A stretch of 46,554 nucleotides of DNA. Origin: an uncultured Lachnobacterium sp. GTDB lineage: Bacteria; Bacillota; Clostridia; Lachnospirales; Lachnospiraceae. Shown here in pieces: positions 32,901-41,636 of this stretch. The stretch is taken from positions 1 to 46,554 of the forward strand of contig URDU01000021.1 in assembly GCA_900546625.1 (NCBI GenBank), written 5' to 3'. The translations under genes and the position numbers were made by a program. The notes beneath the pieces were generated by a model, which was not told the origin of the DNA, did no database searches, and was given only the letters and a program-made list of their open reading frames with translations. Positions within the stretch are counted from its first letter, which is position 1. Each line of letters opens with the position of its first letter.

Positions 32901-33022
32901 GCTTCCACATAGTACTCAAACATGCGCTCATGGTTGTTTTCTGCAACAATCTTCATCAGCTCATAGTAAGCCTCCATTGTTCTATCTGTAATTCTTCTCC
33001 CTCTGTTACGCTTATCTGCCAT
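29957..33022 (-). CDS. Cyclic di-GMP turnover protein: PAS-like, GGDEF, GAF-like, degenerate GGDEF, EAL
   Basis: The 1021-aa cytosolic protein has no membrane segment. Residues 1-135 look PAS-like. About 140-290 is a GGDEF diguanylate cyclase domain with LDVDDFKIVNDTLGHNVGD and an intact GGDEF at 217-221. About 320-640 holds PAS/GAF-like sensor sequence. About 640-760 is a second GGDEF fold whose active-site loop has become YEQDE. The C-terminal EAL domain (about 775-1015) keeps EALIRF near 795, NFSKNTLEY, EITESVG, MDDFGTKYSNL, KIDRS and ECVAEGAE, so phosphodiesterase activity is likely. The balance of synthesis and breakdown cannot be read from sequence. It starts at 33022 with a weak GGGG site, 45 bp after the HAD phosphatase. 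Confidence 0.9.
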   Translation of the reverse strand: MADKRNRGRRITDRTMEAYYELMKIVAENNHERMFEYYVEADEAYIFKIANSSPAQETVYPCFKQNIDTYMSECPADSIESFKKQLDKCLLRPMRTAFQLSFISEDGKSKPVEMYMVSIPDLDKKVCMVAGVMFDIRDEKGLLDSLTGTYNHLAFENKCTSLIRQKGTKLLFVMLDVDDFKIVNDTLGHNVGDRVLSQTGQVLKEAVGANGIVGRLGGDEFAAIVFGLEDSDAVDEFCVKLSGKLKNIIFDMEYSASIGMTTGDDRELTFKDLYYEADQAMYYSKRKGKNRISFFDSIRKNDISTPHNSCTLSNTGVSCKLSDMEIFSYDEKPDYILAVDEESRRIVFVNKAIRNSSIMTASQIDEFISKPFDDGFIDLFLRKKEQGNRVSVFSGKDHPDNIVAKLLGEKKLIVKLTHKDYNGYRLLKMIDLSNESKLNAVMRQISSYRSFMQNFIDAINDTTEGLGYKNYLRLLREFYNADCVAVIYNGESEWDTIEEIHIPSAQIMAKVVNESVSRGAIADFLALFNDAGRVFISDIKSIEGEYRDLFKRMADVRIWSASAVLLNKREQCFGAIVVMNPRANSGSLDLIDMVGISISNSLFYEKARAEYEYRLNFDQVTGLRKRENFNNLGESYVEYDCSSMGIFASDIIRLSDINDKFGYAAGNARLRMVANVISGVFTGYDIYRYEQDEIVVFCKDIDKKSFMGLVRIVRESLDDLDVSVSTGFSWTDKPDIARQLSEVRLMYDIEKDTKLKSLDSTMRNKVFKDVVSEIDKGSFMVYYQPKVDSRTGITVGAEALIRFFDEAHGIVGPIHFIEILEENRCSHLIDLFVLDEVCKAQKQRCINEKRVVPVSVNFSKNTLEYAGLLEQVKEIMNRYDLPEGLVQIEITESVGDMDVALINNIAQSLISMGFRLSMDDFGTKYSNLEMLFKFPFSIAKIDRSLVKNLESNEKSRIMLKHLISMIKELGIECVAEGAENEEQVSLLQQFGCNIIQGYFYSKPVTLDVFTSEFVEKTRNQL

Positions 33023-33067
33023 GTGGAAACCCCGTTATCTACATATTCATAAACTTAAAAATAAAAA

Positions 33068-33724
33068 TCAATTCTCATCAGAGCTGTTTAATTCATTAAA
33101 CACTCCTGAGGCCACATGTGGCAGCTCAGAGAATCTGTGAATTGCCGGCACATCGTCATCTATTGTGCCAAAACCATATGCTGCATGGATGAACTTTACT
33201 CCTGCCTTTTTGCTGGAATCGTAATCCCCCTGAATGTCACCGACATACACTGCCTCATCTATATTATTGCGCTCTACAATAAGCTTTATGTTTTCTGACT
33301 TCTCAAGCTCATTGTTGCCATAGCACTCAGTATCCTTAAAATACCTGCCAAGTCCGTGGTACGCAAAAAAAGACTCGATATAGCCACGCTGGCAATTGCT
33401 GACTATATACAGGTCATAGCTTTTTGACAGCTCATCAAGTGTCTTTTCAACATCCGGATAAACCTCTCCTCCGTGAGCTGTCAGGTAATCGTTTTCTTCC
33501 TTATAGCATACATTAATTAACTCGTCTCTGCAAGCACAATTAGGAAAGATAATGGATGCCAATACATCCATTGTCTTTCCCATTACTGAATACATGTCCT
33601 CTTTTGTGATAGGTGCCCTCTCGTAGCCATAATCAGCTATGGCCTTATTCCATGATTTTGCCACGTTCTCTGCTGAATCCCAGAGAGTTCCATCCATATC
33701 AAAAATAATACCCTTATGCTTCAT
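33068..33724 (-). CDS. HAD-superfamily phosphatase (phosphoglycolate phosphatase-like)
   Basis: The catalytic motif FDMDGTLWDSAENV, a cap domain, motif II YIVSNCQRGY, and motif IV VYVGDIQGDYDSSKKAGV are all present in 218 aa. This is the layout of Gph/YcjU-type phosphatases acting on small phosphorylated metabolites. The ATG overlaps the purD stop by 11 bases, so it is translationally coupled to purD and likely acts in, or protects, nucleotide metabolism. The exact substrate is unknown. Confidence 0.85.
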   Translation of the reverse strand: MKHKGIIFDMDGTLWDSAENVAKSWNKAIADYGYERAPITKEDMYSVMGKTMDVLASIIFPNCACRDELINVCYKEENDYLTAHGGEVYPDVEKTLDELSKSYDLYIVSNCQRGYIESFFAYHGLGRYFKDTECYGNNELEKSENIKLIVERNNIDEAVYVGDIQGDYDSSKKAGVKFIHAAYGFGTIDDDVPAIHRFSELPHVASGVFNELNSSDEN

Positions 33725-34988
33725 CTATTGCCTTTCCGATATCATGTCTCATGTATTTATTATCAAACTGTACCCACTCTGTTGCCTCGTAAGCCTTGGC
33801 TCTGGCCTCCTTGAGTGTAGCTCCTGTTGCTGTGATACCGAGCACACGGCCACCGTTTGTGACGATATTTCCGTCAGCATCAAATTTGGTGCCTGCATGA
33901 TAGCAGTAATAATCCTCTTTGCCGTCAAACTTCTCAAAGCCTGTTATCTTAAAGCCCTTCTCATACTTGACAGGATATCCGTCTGATGCCAGAACTACGC
34001 ATACGCATGCATTGTCCTCGAACTGTAAATCTATTGTGTCAAGAGTTCCGTCTACACAGGCCTCCATCACATCGATGATATCATTCTTCATACGAGGAAG
34101 CACAACCTGAGCCTCAGGATCTCCGAATCTTGCATTGTACTCAAGCACCTTTGGTCCATCCTCAGTGAGCATGAGTCCGAAGAAGATAACTCCTGTAAAA
34201 GGTCTGCCCTCTTTAGCCATAGCATCTACAGTTGCCTGATAAATATACTTCTTGCAGAAATCATCGACCTCTTTTGTATAGAACGGACTAGGTGAGAAAT
34301 TGCCCATGCCGCCTGTATTAAGACCTGTATCTCCATCGCCTGCACGCTTGTGATCCTGCGCAGATGACATAATCCTGATAGTCTTTCCGTCTACAAATGA
34401 AAGCACAGAAACCTCACGGCCTGTCATGAACTCCTCAACTACCATAGTGTTTCCGGCTGTTCCGAACTTCTTGTCCTCCATGATGGTTCTGACACCCTCT
34501 TTTGCCTCCTCAAGAGTATTGCAGATAAGCACACCCTTTCCGAGAGCAAGTCCGTCTGCCTTTAACACGATAGGGAACTTTGCTGTCTCTAAATATTTAA
34601 GAGCCTCCTTGGCATCAGTAAAATTCTCATATGCCGCAGTTGGGATATTATACTTTTTCATGAGGTCCTTTGAAAATGCCTTTGAGCCCTCAAGAATAGC
34701 TGCATTCTTCTTTGGTCCGAAGCACTTGAGACCTGCCTTTTCGAACTCATCAACGATACCACCTACAAGCGGATCATCCATGCCGATGATTGTAAAATCA
34801 ATGGCATTATCCTTTGCAAATGATACGAGCTTATCAAACTCCATAGCACCGATTGGCACACACTCTGCAAGTGCAGCGATACCTGCATTGCCCGGTGCAC
34901 AGTATATCTTATCAACGCGTGAGCTCTTTGCAACAGCCCTGCATATTGCATGCTCTCTTCCGCCGCTTCCTACTACTAATACCTTCAT
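33714..34988 (-). CDS. purD: Phosphoribosylamine-glycine ligase
   Basis: PurD joins glycine to 5-phosphoribosylamine using ATP, the second step of purine synthesis. The N-terminal MKVLVVGSGGREHAICRAVA, the ATP-grasp segment (KADGLALGKGVLICNTLEEA) and the metal site (GPKVLEYNARFGDPEAQVVL) are intact, and 424 aa is the usual length. It is the third gene of purM-purN-purD, 95 bp after purN, and overlaps the HAD gene. The start at 34988 has AGGAGGCAAAA-type sequence upstream. Confidence 0.95.
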   Translation of the reverse strand: MKVLVVGSGGREHAICRAVAKSSRVDKIYCAPGNAGIAALAECVPIGAMEFDKLVSFAKDNAIDFTIIGMDDPLVGGIVDEFEKAGLKCFGPKKNAAILEGSKAFSKDLMKKYNIPTAAYENFTDAKEALKYLETAKFPIVLKADGLALGKGVLICNTLEEAKEGVRTIMEDKKFGTAGNTMVVEEFMTGREVSVLSFVDGKTIRIMSSAQDHKRAGDGDTGLNTGGMGNFSPSPFYTKEVDDFCKKYIYQATVDAMAKEGRPFTGVIFFGLMLTEDGPKVLEYNARFGDPEAQVVLPRMKNDIIDVMEACVDGTLDTIDLQFEDNACVCVVLASDGYPVKYEKGFKITGFEKFDGKEDYYCYHAGTKFDADGNIVTNGGRVLGITATGATLKEARAKAYEATEWVQFDNKYMRHDIGKAIDEA

Positions 34989-35083
34989 TTTTGCCTCCTA
35001 TACCTAAGCTATATATAAGCTTTTCATTGTCCGGTAATCATAATCTATCTGTGTTTACATACTAATTATTTACAGCACTGTCA

Positions 35084-35710
35084 TTACTTCTCATCTATAA
35101 TAACATGTCCGTCTTCTACTGACACCCTGCCATTTGCTATCAGGTCGATAGCGTGTGGCATGATTTTCCACTCAGCCTGCTCCATAACCCTGCGCTGAAG
35201 CACCTCAGGTGTGTCCCCCTGCTTTACCTCGACTGCCTTCTGTAAAATAATAGGGCCTGTGTCTGTGCCTTCATCCACAAAGTGGCAGGTGGCACCTGTC
35301 ACTTTCACACCGCGTGCAAGCACTCCCTCATGCACCTTAAGACCATAGTAGCCTGTGCCGCAGAAGGATGGTATGAGCGATGGATGGATATTTATGATTC
35401 TGTTTCTGTACTGCTTTATCATCTCCGGTGGAATCACTACCAGAAAGCCTGCCAGTACGACTAAATCCACATGATATGAATTAAGCTGCTTTAAGAAATC
35501 TTCATTGAAGGCAGCTCTGCTTTCATAGCTCTTTGGCGAGATGCATACTGCCTTTATTCCTGCCTTTTTAGCTCTCTCAAGCGCATATGCATCTGCGTTG
35601 TTGCTGATAACAACCTCTATCTGTGTGTTTGTAATTGTTCCGTTATCTATTGCATCTATGATGGCCTGAAGATTGGTGCCGCCACCCGATACACATACTG
35701 CAATTTTCAT
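35084..35710 (-). CDS. purN: Phosphoribosylglycinamide formyltransferase
   Basis: PurN transfers a formyl group from 10-formyltetrahydrofolate to GAR, the third step of purine synthesis. MKIAVCVSGGGTNLQAIIDA, the catalytic asparagine/histidine block IINIHPSLIPSF, and GATCHFVDEGTDTGPIILQ are all present. The start is the ATG at 35710 with GAGGAAAAAG 8 bases before it; the longer frame from 35737 lacks a site. It lies 51 bp after purM. Confidence 0.95.
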   Translation of the reverse strand: MKIAVCVSGGGTNLQAIIDAIDNGTITNTQIEVVISNNADAYALERAKKAGIKAVCISPKSYESRAAFNEDFLKQLNSYHVDLVVLAGFLVVIPPEMIKQYRNRIINIHPSLIPSFCGTGYYGLKVHEGVLARGVKVTGATCHFVDEGTDTGPIILQKAVEVKQGDTPEVLQRRVMEQAEWKIMPHAIDLIANGRVSVEDGHVIIDEK

Positions 35711-35761
35711 TCTTTTTCCTCGCAACGATGTATACAATTATTAACAATATATTGAATGTTA

Positions 35762-36787
35762 TTATACGAGATCTACACCCTTCTCGCCGTCAATAATCTT
35801 TCCGACTACGTATGGTGTATCTCCGGCAGACTTCATAGCCTCCATAGTCTTGTCCACGTCTGCAGGGTCAACTGCAACAATCATTCCAAGTCCCATGTTG
35901 TAGGTATTGTACATCATCTGCTCCTCGACCTCGCCCTCTCTTGCCATCATTGTAAAGATTGGTGGAACAGGGTAGCTGTTTTTCTCAACTACGGCACGCT
36001 TGCCATCGATGAGCATACGTGGGATATTCTCATAGAAGCCTCCACCTGTGATATGGCTGCAGGCCTTTACTGTAACTCCTGCATCCTTTACAGCCTTAAG
36101 AGCCTTTACATAGATTCTTGTAGGGGCAAGAAGTGCCTCTCCAAGTGTTGTGCCAAGCTCCTCATGGTATGTATTTAATGTCTCCTTGTCCATCTTGAAA
36201 ATCTTTCTGACAAGTGAAAATCCATTTGAGTGTACGCCTGTTGATGCCATTCCGATAAGTACATCGCCATCCTTTAAGCCCTCGCCTGTGATGATATCCT
36301 TTCTGTCAACCACACCAACTGCAAAGCCTGCAAGGTCGTACTCATCCTCAGGCATAAGACCCGGATGCTCTGCTGTCTCGCCACCAACAAGTGCACAGCC
36401 TGACTGCTTACAGCCCTCTGCCACACCGCTTACGATTGTAGCAATCTTCTCCGGATAGTTCTTGCCACAAGCTATATAATCAAGGAAAAATAATGGCTCA
36501 CCGCCTGCACATGCCACATCATTTACACACATAGCAACTGCATCGATTCCGATTGTATCATGCTTGTCCATGATGAAAGCAAGCTTTACCTTGGTTCCGC
36601 AGCCATCTGTTCCCGATAAAAGCACCGGATCCTCCATATCCTTGATGGAAGCAAGTGAGAACGCTCCTGAGAAGCCTCCGAGACCACCTAACACCTCCGG
36701 TCTCATAGTCTCCTTTACATGCTTTTTCATAAGCTCTACTGACTTGTAACCTGCCTCGATATCAACACCTGAATTCTTGTAATCCAT
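35762..36787 (-). CDS. purM: Phosphoribosylformylglycinamidine cyclo-ligase
   Basis: PurM closes the imidazole ring of AIR. The 341-aa protein has SGVDIEAGYKSVELMKKHV at the start, LLSGTDGCGTKVKLAF, and the glycine-rich ALVGGETAEHPGLM and CSHITGGGFYENIPRM motifs. RBS AGGAGG lies before the ATG at 36787. It heads the purine operon, with a probable promoter at 36829-36858. Confidence 0.95.
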   Translation of the reverse strand: MDYKNSGVDIEAGYKSVELMKKHVKETMRPEVLGGLGGFSGAFSLASIKDMEDPVLLSGTDGCGTKVKLAFIMDKHDTIGIDAVAMCVNDVACAGGEPLFFLDYIACGKNYPEKIATIVSGVAEGCKQSGCALVGGETAEHPGLMPEDEYDLAGFAVGVVDRKDIITGEGLKDGDVLIGMASTGVHSNGFSLVRKIFKMDKETLNTYHEELGTTLGEALLAPTRIYVKALKAVKDAGVTVKACSHITGGGFYENIPRMLIDGKRAVVEKNSYPVPPIFTMMAREGEVEEQMMYNTYNMGLGMIVAVDPADVDKTMEAMKSAGDTPYVVGKIIDGEKGVDLV

Positions 36788-36828
36788 TATTGTTCCTCCT
36801 AATAATCTGCAATTCGTTCAATACCTAT

Positions 36829-36858
36829 AGTATACCTTCATAGTGCTAAATTTTCCAA
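36829..36858 (-). promoter_or_regulatory. Probable promoter of the purM-purN-purD operon
   Basis: On the minus strand TTGGAA (36858-36853) and TATACT (36834-36829) are 18 bp apart, about 40 bp upstream of purM. No PurR box or riboswitch was recognised. Confidence 0.5.
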
Positions 36859-37088
36859 TTATATATTGTAATTATTCTTATTAGTTTTACTAATATAATA
36901 TATCTTTTATAGAAATAATACTTATAATTTATTTCACGGATAATATTGACATCAGACATCCATCGTCCTACACTATCCATGCAAATAAATATTTAGATTT
37001 GAACGATTAATAATACAAAAGAAAGCTATGATACACAGCACTGAAATAAATACCTGACAGGCTGTCAGATCATAAAGGAGAACAACAA
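36859..37088. other. AT-rich divergent intergenic region between purM and yitT-like gene
   Basis: No gene is seen. A small hairpin CTGAC-aggct-GTCAG lies just ahead of the AAAGGAG ribosome binding site of the YitT-like gene. A possible TTGACA element is present near 36947. The rest is plain AT-rich DNA. Confidence 0.4.
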
Positions 37089-37934
37089 ATGCTTAAACAG
37101 ATAAAAAATTTTCTGATAATGACACTCAGTATCACCATCATGGCAATCGGTGTATACTATTTCAAGTTCCCAAACAACTTTACCTTCGGCGGTGTAACCG
37201 GTGCTGCAGTTGTGTTTGCAAAGATAACGCCGCTCTCAGCAAGTATGTTTTCTACTATTGTAAATATGCTCCTGCTTGTAGTGGGCTTTTTCTTTCTCGG
37301 CAAAGGCTTTGCTATTAAGACCACCTATGCCACAGTACTTTTGTCTGTTGAGCTTCTGGTGCTTGAAAAGCTTGACCCGCTCACTCATCCGCTCTCAAAC
37401 GAGCCAATGCTTGAGCTGATTTTTGCCATCGCGCTTCCTGCAATCGCATCTGCACTGCTTTTCTATGTGGGGGCTTCAAGTGGTGGAACAGATGTCATTG
37501 CCATGATTGTAAAAAAATATACACATGTTGAAAATATCGGCATGGCTTTATTTCTCACTGACCTCGTCATGATTATCATTGCCTGCTTTGTGTTTGACAT
37601 AAAGACTGCTCTGTATTCATTTGTCGGACTTGTTGTGAAATCATTTATGATTGATGCAATCATCGAAAACATCATGCTCAGAAAATCCATAATGCTTATC
37701 TGCGATGACAAAAATGTGATATGTGATTATATTATAAATGTTCTCGGAAAAAGTGCCACCTATGTGGAGGCACGAGGCGCCTACACCGGAGAACCAAACT
37801 ATATCGTTTTCAGCACTCTTACAAAGAAGCAGGCCATAGAGCTTAGAAGCTTCATACATCAGAATAAGCTGCATGCTTTTATGTCTGTGATGAGCACCAG
37901 TGAAGTATTTGGTAAGGGATTTTCTTCTCTGTAA
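37089..37934 (+). CDS. YitT family membrane protein
   Basis: The 281-aa protein has five to six hydrophobic segments in the first 180 residues (SITIMAIGVYYFKFPNNFTF, GASSGGTDVIAMIVKKYTHV) and a soluble C-terminal domain of the DUF2179 type (about 200-280, KSATYVEARGAYTGEPNYIV). This is the YitT/DUF161 layout; the transported substrate is unknown. The start has AAAGGAG 8 bases upstream. It is transcribed away from the purine operon and ends 7 bp before a minus-strand small ORF. Confidence 0.85.
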   Translation: MLKQIKNFLIMTLSITIMAIGVYYFKFPNNFTFGGVTGAAVVFAKITPLSASMFSTIVNMLLLVVGFFFLGKGFAIKTTYATVLLSVELLVLEKLDPLTHPLSNEPMLELIFAIALPAIASALLFYVGASSGGTDVIAMIVKKYTHVENIGMALFLTDLVMIIIACFVFDIKTALYSFVGLVVKSFMIDAIIENIMLRKSIMLICDDKNVICDYIINVLGKSATYVEARGAYTGEPNYIVFSTLTKKQAIELRSFIHQNKLHAFMSVMSTSEVFGKGFSSL

Positions 37935-37941
37935 ATTCATT

Positions 37942-38067
37942 TAGAAATCTTCCCTTACCTGTACTTCAGGCTGTATCCGTTCTTCTTCCATAAAATCATC
38001 AGAAAACATATCCAGACTACTAAGCAATCCAGCCCATTCATTATCCTTCGCTATAAGAAAAAACATA
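37942..38067 (-). CDS. 41-aa antitoxin-like small protein downstream of hicB
   Basis: The ATG at 38067 has GGGGGG 5 bases upstream and a clean 41-codon frame. The peptide contains WAGLLSSLDMFSDDFMEEER followed by QP and a final REDF. A DFxxxR-x-QP-x-x-x-REDF ending is what I recall from the C-terminal toxin-binding tail of VapB-type antitoxins. The DNA-binding half is missing. It follows hicB by 23 bp on the same strand, so it is probably co-transcribed. It may be a remnant or a free tail acting on a distant toxin; too short for certainty. Confidence 0.55.
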
Positions 38068-38090
38068 ACAGCCCCCCTATTTCATTTAGT

Positions 38091-38459
38091 CTATAATTTT
38101 GAATAAACTGCATCGTTTCTGGAAAGAAGATATACACAATACTGATTCATGCTGATACCTTCCCTCTTAGAATGTTCTGCAAGGGAACGATGAAGACTTC
38201 GTGGAATTCTAAGTTTAAACTGTCCAGAATAATCCTCTAAGCTGTCCGGCTCATGGATTTCAATACCATCTTCCATAGCAGCTTCTAACCATGCTTTCTT
38301 GGCATCTAAAGCGTTTGCGACAGCGGATTCTACTGTTTCTCCGCAGGTAATACATCCCGGGAGCTCCGGAAATGAAACCACAAAACCACCCTCATCCTTA
38401 TCCTCTACAATTTCCATACGATAATTCATTGTAAAATAATCATTCAGCGTTTTCATCAT
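38091..38459 (-). CDS. hicB: HicB-family antitoxin
   Basis: The N-terminal HicB fold (MEIVEDKDEGGFVVSFPELP, then GCITCGETVESAVANALDAK) is followed by a ribbon-helix-helix tail (FKLRIPRSLHRSLAEHSKRE, GISMNQYCVYLLSR). HicB antitoxins bind HicA and repress their own operon through the C-terminal DNA-binding part. 122 aa is normal. The start overlaps hicA by 20 bases; a second ATG three bases inside is equally possible. Confidence 0.9.
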   Translation of the reverse strand: MMKTLNDYFTMNYRMEIVEDKDEGGFVVSFPELPGCITCGETVESAVANALDAKKAWLEAAMEDGIEIHEPDSLEDYSGQFKLRIPRSLHRSLAEHSKREGISMNQYCVYLLSRNDAVYSKL

Positions 38460-38697
38460 TCACCGCCTCACTTTCCACAATCTGTTTTACCATCTCAACA
38501 TACACTTTTTTGATAGGTTCATGCTTCGGTATCGTAATCGGTTGACATCCGGCTTTTCTGAACGTGTAATGACTGCTTCCGCCCTTTGGGGCATTCATTA
38601 CATATCCATAGCTTTCCAATACCTTACGCAATTCATCAAACCGGAGGTCTTTTGATAAAGCACATATTCTCGTTAATAGTTTATCCCATTTTGACAT
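38440..38697 (-). CDS. hicA: HicA-family mRNA interferase toxin
   Basis: The 85-aa protein has the double-stranded-RNA-binding-like HicA fold, with LRFDELRKVLESYGYVMN, the catalytic histidine in GGSSHYTFRKAG (H43) and ITIPKHEPIKKVYVEMV. HicA toxins cleave mRNA when free of HicB. It is the first gene, followed by hicB (20-bp overlap). A consensus promoter lies at 38718-38746, with AGGAGG before the ATG. Confidence 0.92.
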   Translation of the reverse strand: MSKWDKLLTRICALSKDLRFDELRKVLESYGYVMNAPKGGSSHYTFRKAGCQPITIPKHEPIKKVYVEMVKQIVESEAVNDENAE

Positions 38698-38717
38698 TTA
38701 GAATACCTCCTATCTAT

Positions 38718-38746
38718 ATTATATGTGGTGTCGCATTTGGTGTCAA
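38718..38746 (-). promoter_or_regulatory. Consensus promoter of hicA-hicB with direct repeats
   Basis: On the minus strand TTGACA (38746-38741) and TATAAT (38723-38718) are both perfect and 17 bp apart. The spacer and -35 contain GACACCA twice (38744-38738 and 38732-38726), 12 bp apart, a plausible HicB operator. Confidence 0.78.
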
Positions 38747-38848
38747 TGACGTTTATTAAAAGAATTTTGCATGACCGTTTTTGTCAAAAGCCTTATGTAT
38801 TTGCTTATGATCTATGACATAAATATTGATAAGGTCATTAACCACAAA

Positions 38849-38894
38849 AACAGCCGTAGCCGCGATTTATCTTTCAATCGCAGCTACGGCTGTT
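38849..38894 (-). terminator. Intrinsic terminator of serS
   Basis: A stem of about 19 bp with one mismatch (AACAGCCGTAGC against GCTACGGCTGTT, continuing through GCGATT) encloses a short loop. On the minus strand it is followed by TTTTT, directly downstream of serS. Confidence 0.85.
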
Positions 38895-38952
38895 ATATAC
38901 ATGTATTAACTATATACATGAACCAGTTTATTTCAAAAACCAGAACGCTATA

Positions 38953-40242
38953 CTAGTGCTTCGGAATAAGCTTCTCTGTACCACCCATGTATGGCTGAAG
39001 TGCCTTAGGGATATTTACAGAGCCATCTTCATTCAGGTTGTTCTCAAGGAATGCGATGAGCATACGTGGTGGAGCAACAACTGTGTTGTTAAGAGTATGT
39101 GCAAAGTATTTCTTGCCATCCTCGCCCTTTACACGAATCTTGAGACGTCTTGCCTGTGCATCGCCTAAGTTAGAGCAGCTTCCAACCTCGAAGTACTTCT
39201 TCTGTCTTGGTGACCATGCCTCTACGTCGCATGATTTAACCTTGAGATCTGCGAGGTCTCCTGAACAGCACTCAAGAGTACGGACAGGCACATCGAGACT
39301 TCTGAAAAGCTCTACTGTGTACTTCCACATCTTCTCATACCATTCCTTTGAATCCTGTGGCTTGCAGACAACAATCATCTCCTGCTTCTCAAACTGGTGG
39401 ATACGGTAAACACCTCTCTCCTCAATGCCGTGTGCACCCTTTTCCTTACGGAAGCAAGGTGAGTAGCTTGTGAGTGTGTATGGAAGCTTTGACTCATCGT
39501 TTATTGTATCGATGAACTTACCGATCATTGAGTGCTCAGATGTGCCGATGAGGTAGAGATCCTCTCCCTCAATCTTGTACATCATGGCATCCATCTCCTC
39601 AAAGCTCATAACGCCTGTTACAACGTTTGAACGGATCATGAATGGCGGGATACAGTATGTAAAGCCCTTTCCAATCATGAAGTCACGTGCATATGCTGTC
39701 ATGGCTGAGTGAAGACGTGCGATATCTCCCATCAGATAATAGAAACCGTTTCCTGCAACCTTTCCTGCTGCATCGAGGTCTATTCCGTCAAATCTCTCCA
39801 TGATATCTGTATGATAAGGAATCTCGAAATCAGGAACAACAGGCTCACCAAACTTCTCGTTCTCCACGTTGAAGGTATCATCCTTTCCGATTGGAACTGA
39901 TGGATCGATGATGTTTGGAATCTTCATCATATCCTCAAGCACCTTGTCCTGATACTCCTTCTCGAGCGGCTCAAGCTCTGTGAGGCGCTTTGAAATCTGT
40001 GCTACCTCAGCCTTTACAGCCTCAGCCTCTTCCTTCTTGCCCTGTGCCATAAGAGCACCGATCTGCTTAGAAACCTGATTCTTCTTTGCACGAAGATCAT
40101 CAGCCTCCTGCTGTGCTTCTCTGGCCTTCTTGTCATACTCGATTACTTCATCAACGAGCGGAAGCTTGTGGTCCTGGAATTTCTTTTTAATATTTTCTTT
40201 TACGAGATCCGGATTCTCTCTTAAAAACTTTAAGTCTATCAT
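38953..40242 (-). CDS. serS: Seryl-tRNA synthetase
   Basis: SerS charges tRNA-Ser and tRNA-Sec. The long coiled-coil arm (about 30-100) is followed by the class II core with GFTYCIPPFMIRSNVVTGVM, motif 2 YSPCFRKEKGAHG, and motif 3 NTVVAPPRMLIAFLENN. 429 aa is the normal length. It begins at the ATG at 40242 with GGAGG upstream and ends before the terminator at 38849-38894. Its neighbour glyA supplies serine/glycine metabolism on the same strand. Confidence 0.96.
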   Translation of the reverse strand: MIDLKFLRENPDLVKENIKKKFQDHKLPLVDEVIEYDKKAREAQQEADDLRAKKNQVSKQIGALMAQGKKEEAEAVKAEVAQISKRLTELEPLEKEYQDKVLEDMMKIPNIIDPSVPIGKDDTFNVENEKFGEPVVPDFEIPYHTDIMERFDGIDLDAAGKVAGNGFYYLMGDIARLHSAMTAYARDFMIGKGFTYCIPPFMIRSNVVTGVMSFEEMDAMMYKIEGEDLYLIGTSEHSMIGKFIDTINDESKLPYTLTSYSPCFRKEKGAHGIEERGVYRIHQFEKQEMIVVCKPQDSKEWYEKMWKYTVELFRSLDVPVRTLECCSGDLADLKVKSCDVEAWSPRQKKYFEVGSCSNLGDAQARRLKIRVKGEDGKKYFAHTLNNTVVAPPRMLIAFLENNLNEDGSVNIPKALQPYMGGTEKLIPKH

Positions 40243-40297
40243 AATTCCTCCAAAGTATTATGTTTTTATAACTTATAACATTTTACTCTGAAAACCC

Positions 40298-41539
40298 TTA
40301 AAATGCAAGAGGATACTTGTCAGTAAGTGTCTTAATGATAGCCTTTGCAGGCTCAACTGCGCTCTCGCCCTCTTTGATGATCATGGCGATTGCCTCTGCA
40401 ACCTTGTCGAAATCATCCTCCTTTAAGCCTCTTGATGTGGCAGCAGGTGTTCCGAGACGGATACCGCTTGTAACAAATGGCTTCTGTGGGTCGTTAGGAA
40501 TAGTATTCTTGTTGGCTGTGATATGAGCTGCATCAAGAAGCTTCTCGATAGACTTTCCTGTGAGACCAAACGGAGTTAGGTCTACAAGCATGAGGTGGTT
40601 GTCTGTACCGTCTGATACAATCTTGATGCCACGGCTCTGAAGACCCTTGCAAAGTGCCTGTGCGTTCTTTACAATCTGCTTCTGATACTCCTTGAACTCA
40701 GGCTGTAATGCCTCCTTGAAGCAGACTGCCTTTGCAGCGATAACGTGCATGAGAGGTCCACCCTGGATTCCAGGGAAAATAGCCTTGTTGAAATTGTACT
40801 TATCCTGCATCTCCTGGCTGCAGAGGATCATTCCACCACGAGGTCCGCGAAGAGTCTTGTGTGTAGTGGTTGTGGTAACATGTGCATATGGGATTGGGCT
40901 TGGATGAAGTCCTGCAGCTACAAGACCTGCGATATGAGCCATATCAACCATGAGCACTGCGTCTACCTTGTCTGCAATCTCTCTGAAACGCTTGAAATCT
41001 ATAGTTCTCGCATATGCAGATGCACCTGCGATGATCATCTTTGGCTTGCACTCAAGGGCAATCTCCTCTACCTTGTCATAGTCGATGAAGCCCTCGTCAT
41101 TTACTCCGTAAGGCACTACATGGAAATATGAGCCTGAGAAGTTGACCGGTGAACCATGTGTGAGGTGTCCGCCGTGGTCAAGATTCATTCCCATGATGGT
41201 ATCGCCCGGCTTTAAGATGGCGAACTGAACTGCCATGTTGGCCTGAGCGCCTGAGTGCGGCTGTACATTTACATACTCTGCGCCGAAAAGCTTCTTGGCT
41301 CTTTCTCTGGCAAGCTCCTCTACCTCGTCCACGCACTCGCAGCCTCCATAGTATCTTCTTCCCGGATATCCCTCAGCATACTTATTGGTGAGGATGCTTC
41401 CCATAGCTGACATAACAGCAGGGCTTACCCAGTTCTCAGAAGCAATAAGCTCGATGTGGCTGTTCTGGCGCTCAAATTCGTCTGTGATGGCGCTTGCAAT
41501 CTCCTGATCTTCTTTCTTGATGTCGTCAAGTGTATACAT
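40298..41539 (-). CDS. glyA: Serine hydroxymethyltransferase
   Basis: GlyA interconverts serine and glycine, feeding one-carbon units to tetrahydrofolate, which PurN and other purine enzymes use. The PLP-binding lysine lies in [16 protein letters not shown], with [20 protein letters not shown] and [19 protein letters not shown]. The 413-aa length and start at 41539 (AAAGGAGA upstream) are normal. A 15-bp-stem hairpin lies about 100 bp upstream. Confidence 0.96.
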   Translation of the reverse strand: MYTLDDIKKEDQEIASAITDEFERQNSHIELIASENWVSPAVMSAMGSILTNKYAEGYPGRRYYGGCECVDEVEELARERAKKLFGAEYVNVQPHSGAQANMAVQFAILKPGDTIMGMNLDHGGHLTHGSPVNFSGSYFHVVPYGVNDEGFIDYDKVEEIALECKPKMIIAGASAYARTIDFKRFREIADKVDAVLMVDMAHIAGLVAAGLHPSPIPYAHVTTTTTHKTLRGPRGGMILCSQEMQDKYNFNKAIFPGIQGGPLMHVIAAKAVCFKEALQPEFKEYQKQIVKNAQALCKGLQSRGIKIVSDGTDNHLMLVDLTPFGLTGKSIEKLLDAAHITANKNTIPNDPQKPFVTSGIRLGTPAATSRGLKEDDFDKVAEAIAMIIKEGESAVEPAKAIIKTLTDKYPLAF

Positions 41540-41636
41540 ATATGTGTCTCCTTTTCTTTATTGCAAAATACTTGCATTATTTATCGCAATTATATGCTTT
41601 GCTGTGATTTATTACTTTGATGCGCTACCGCATAAA

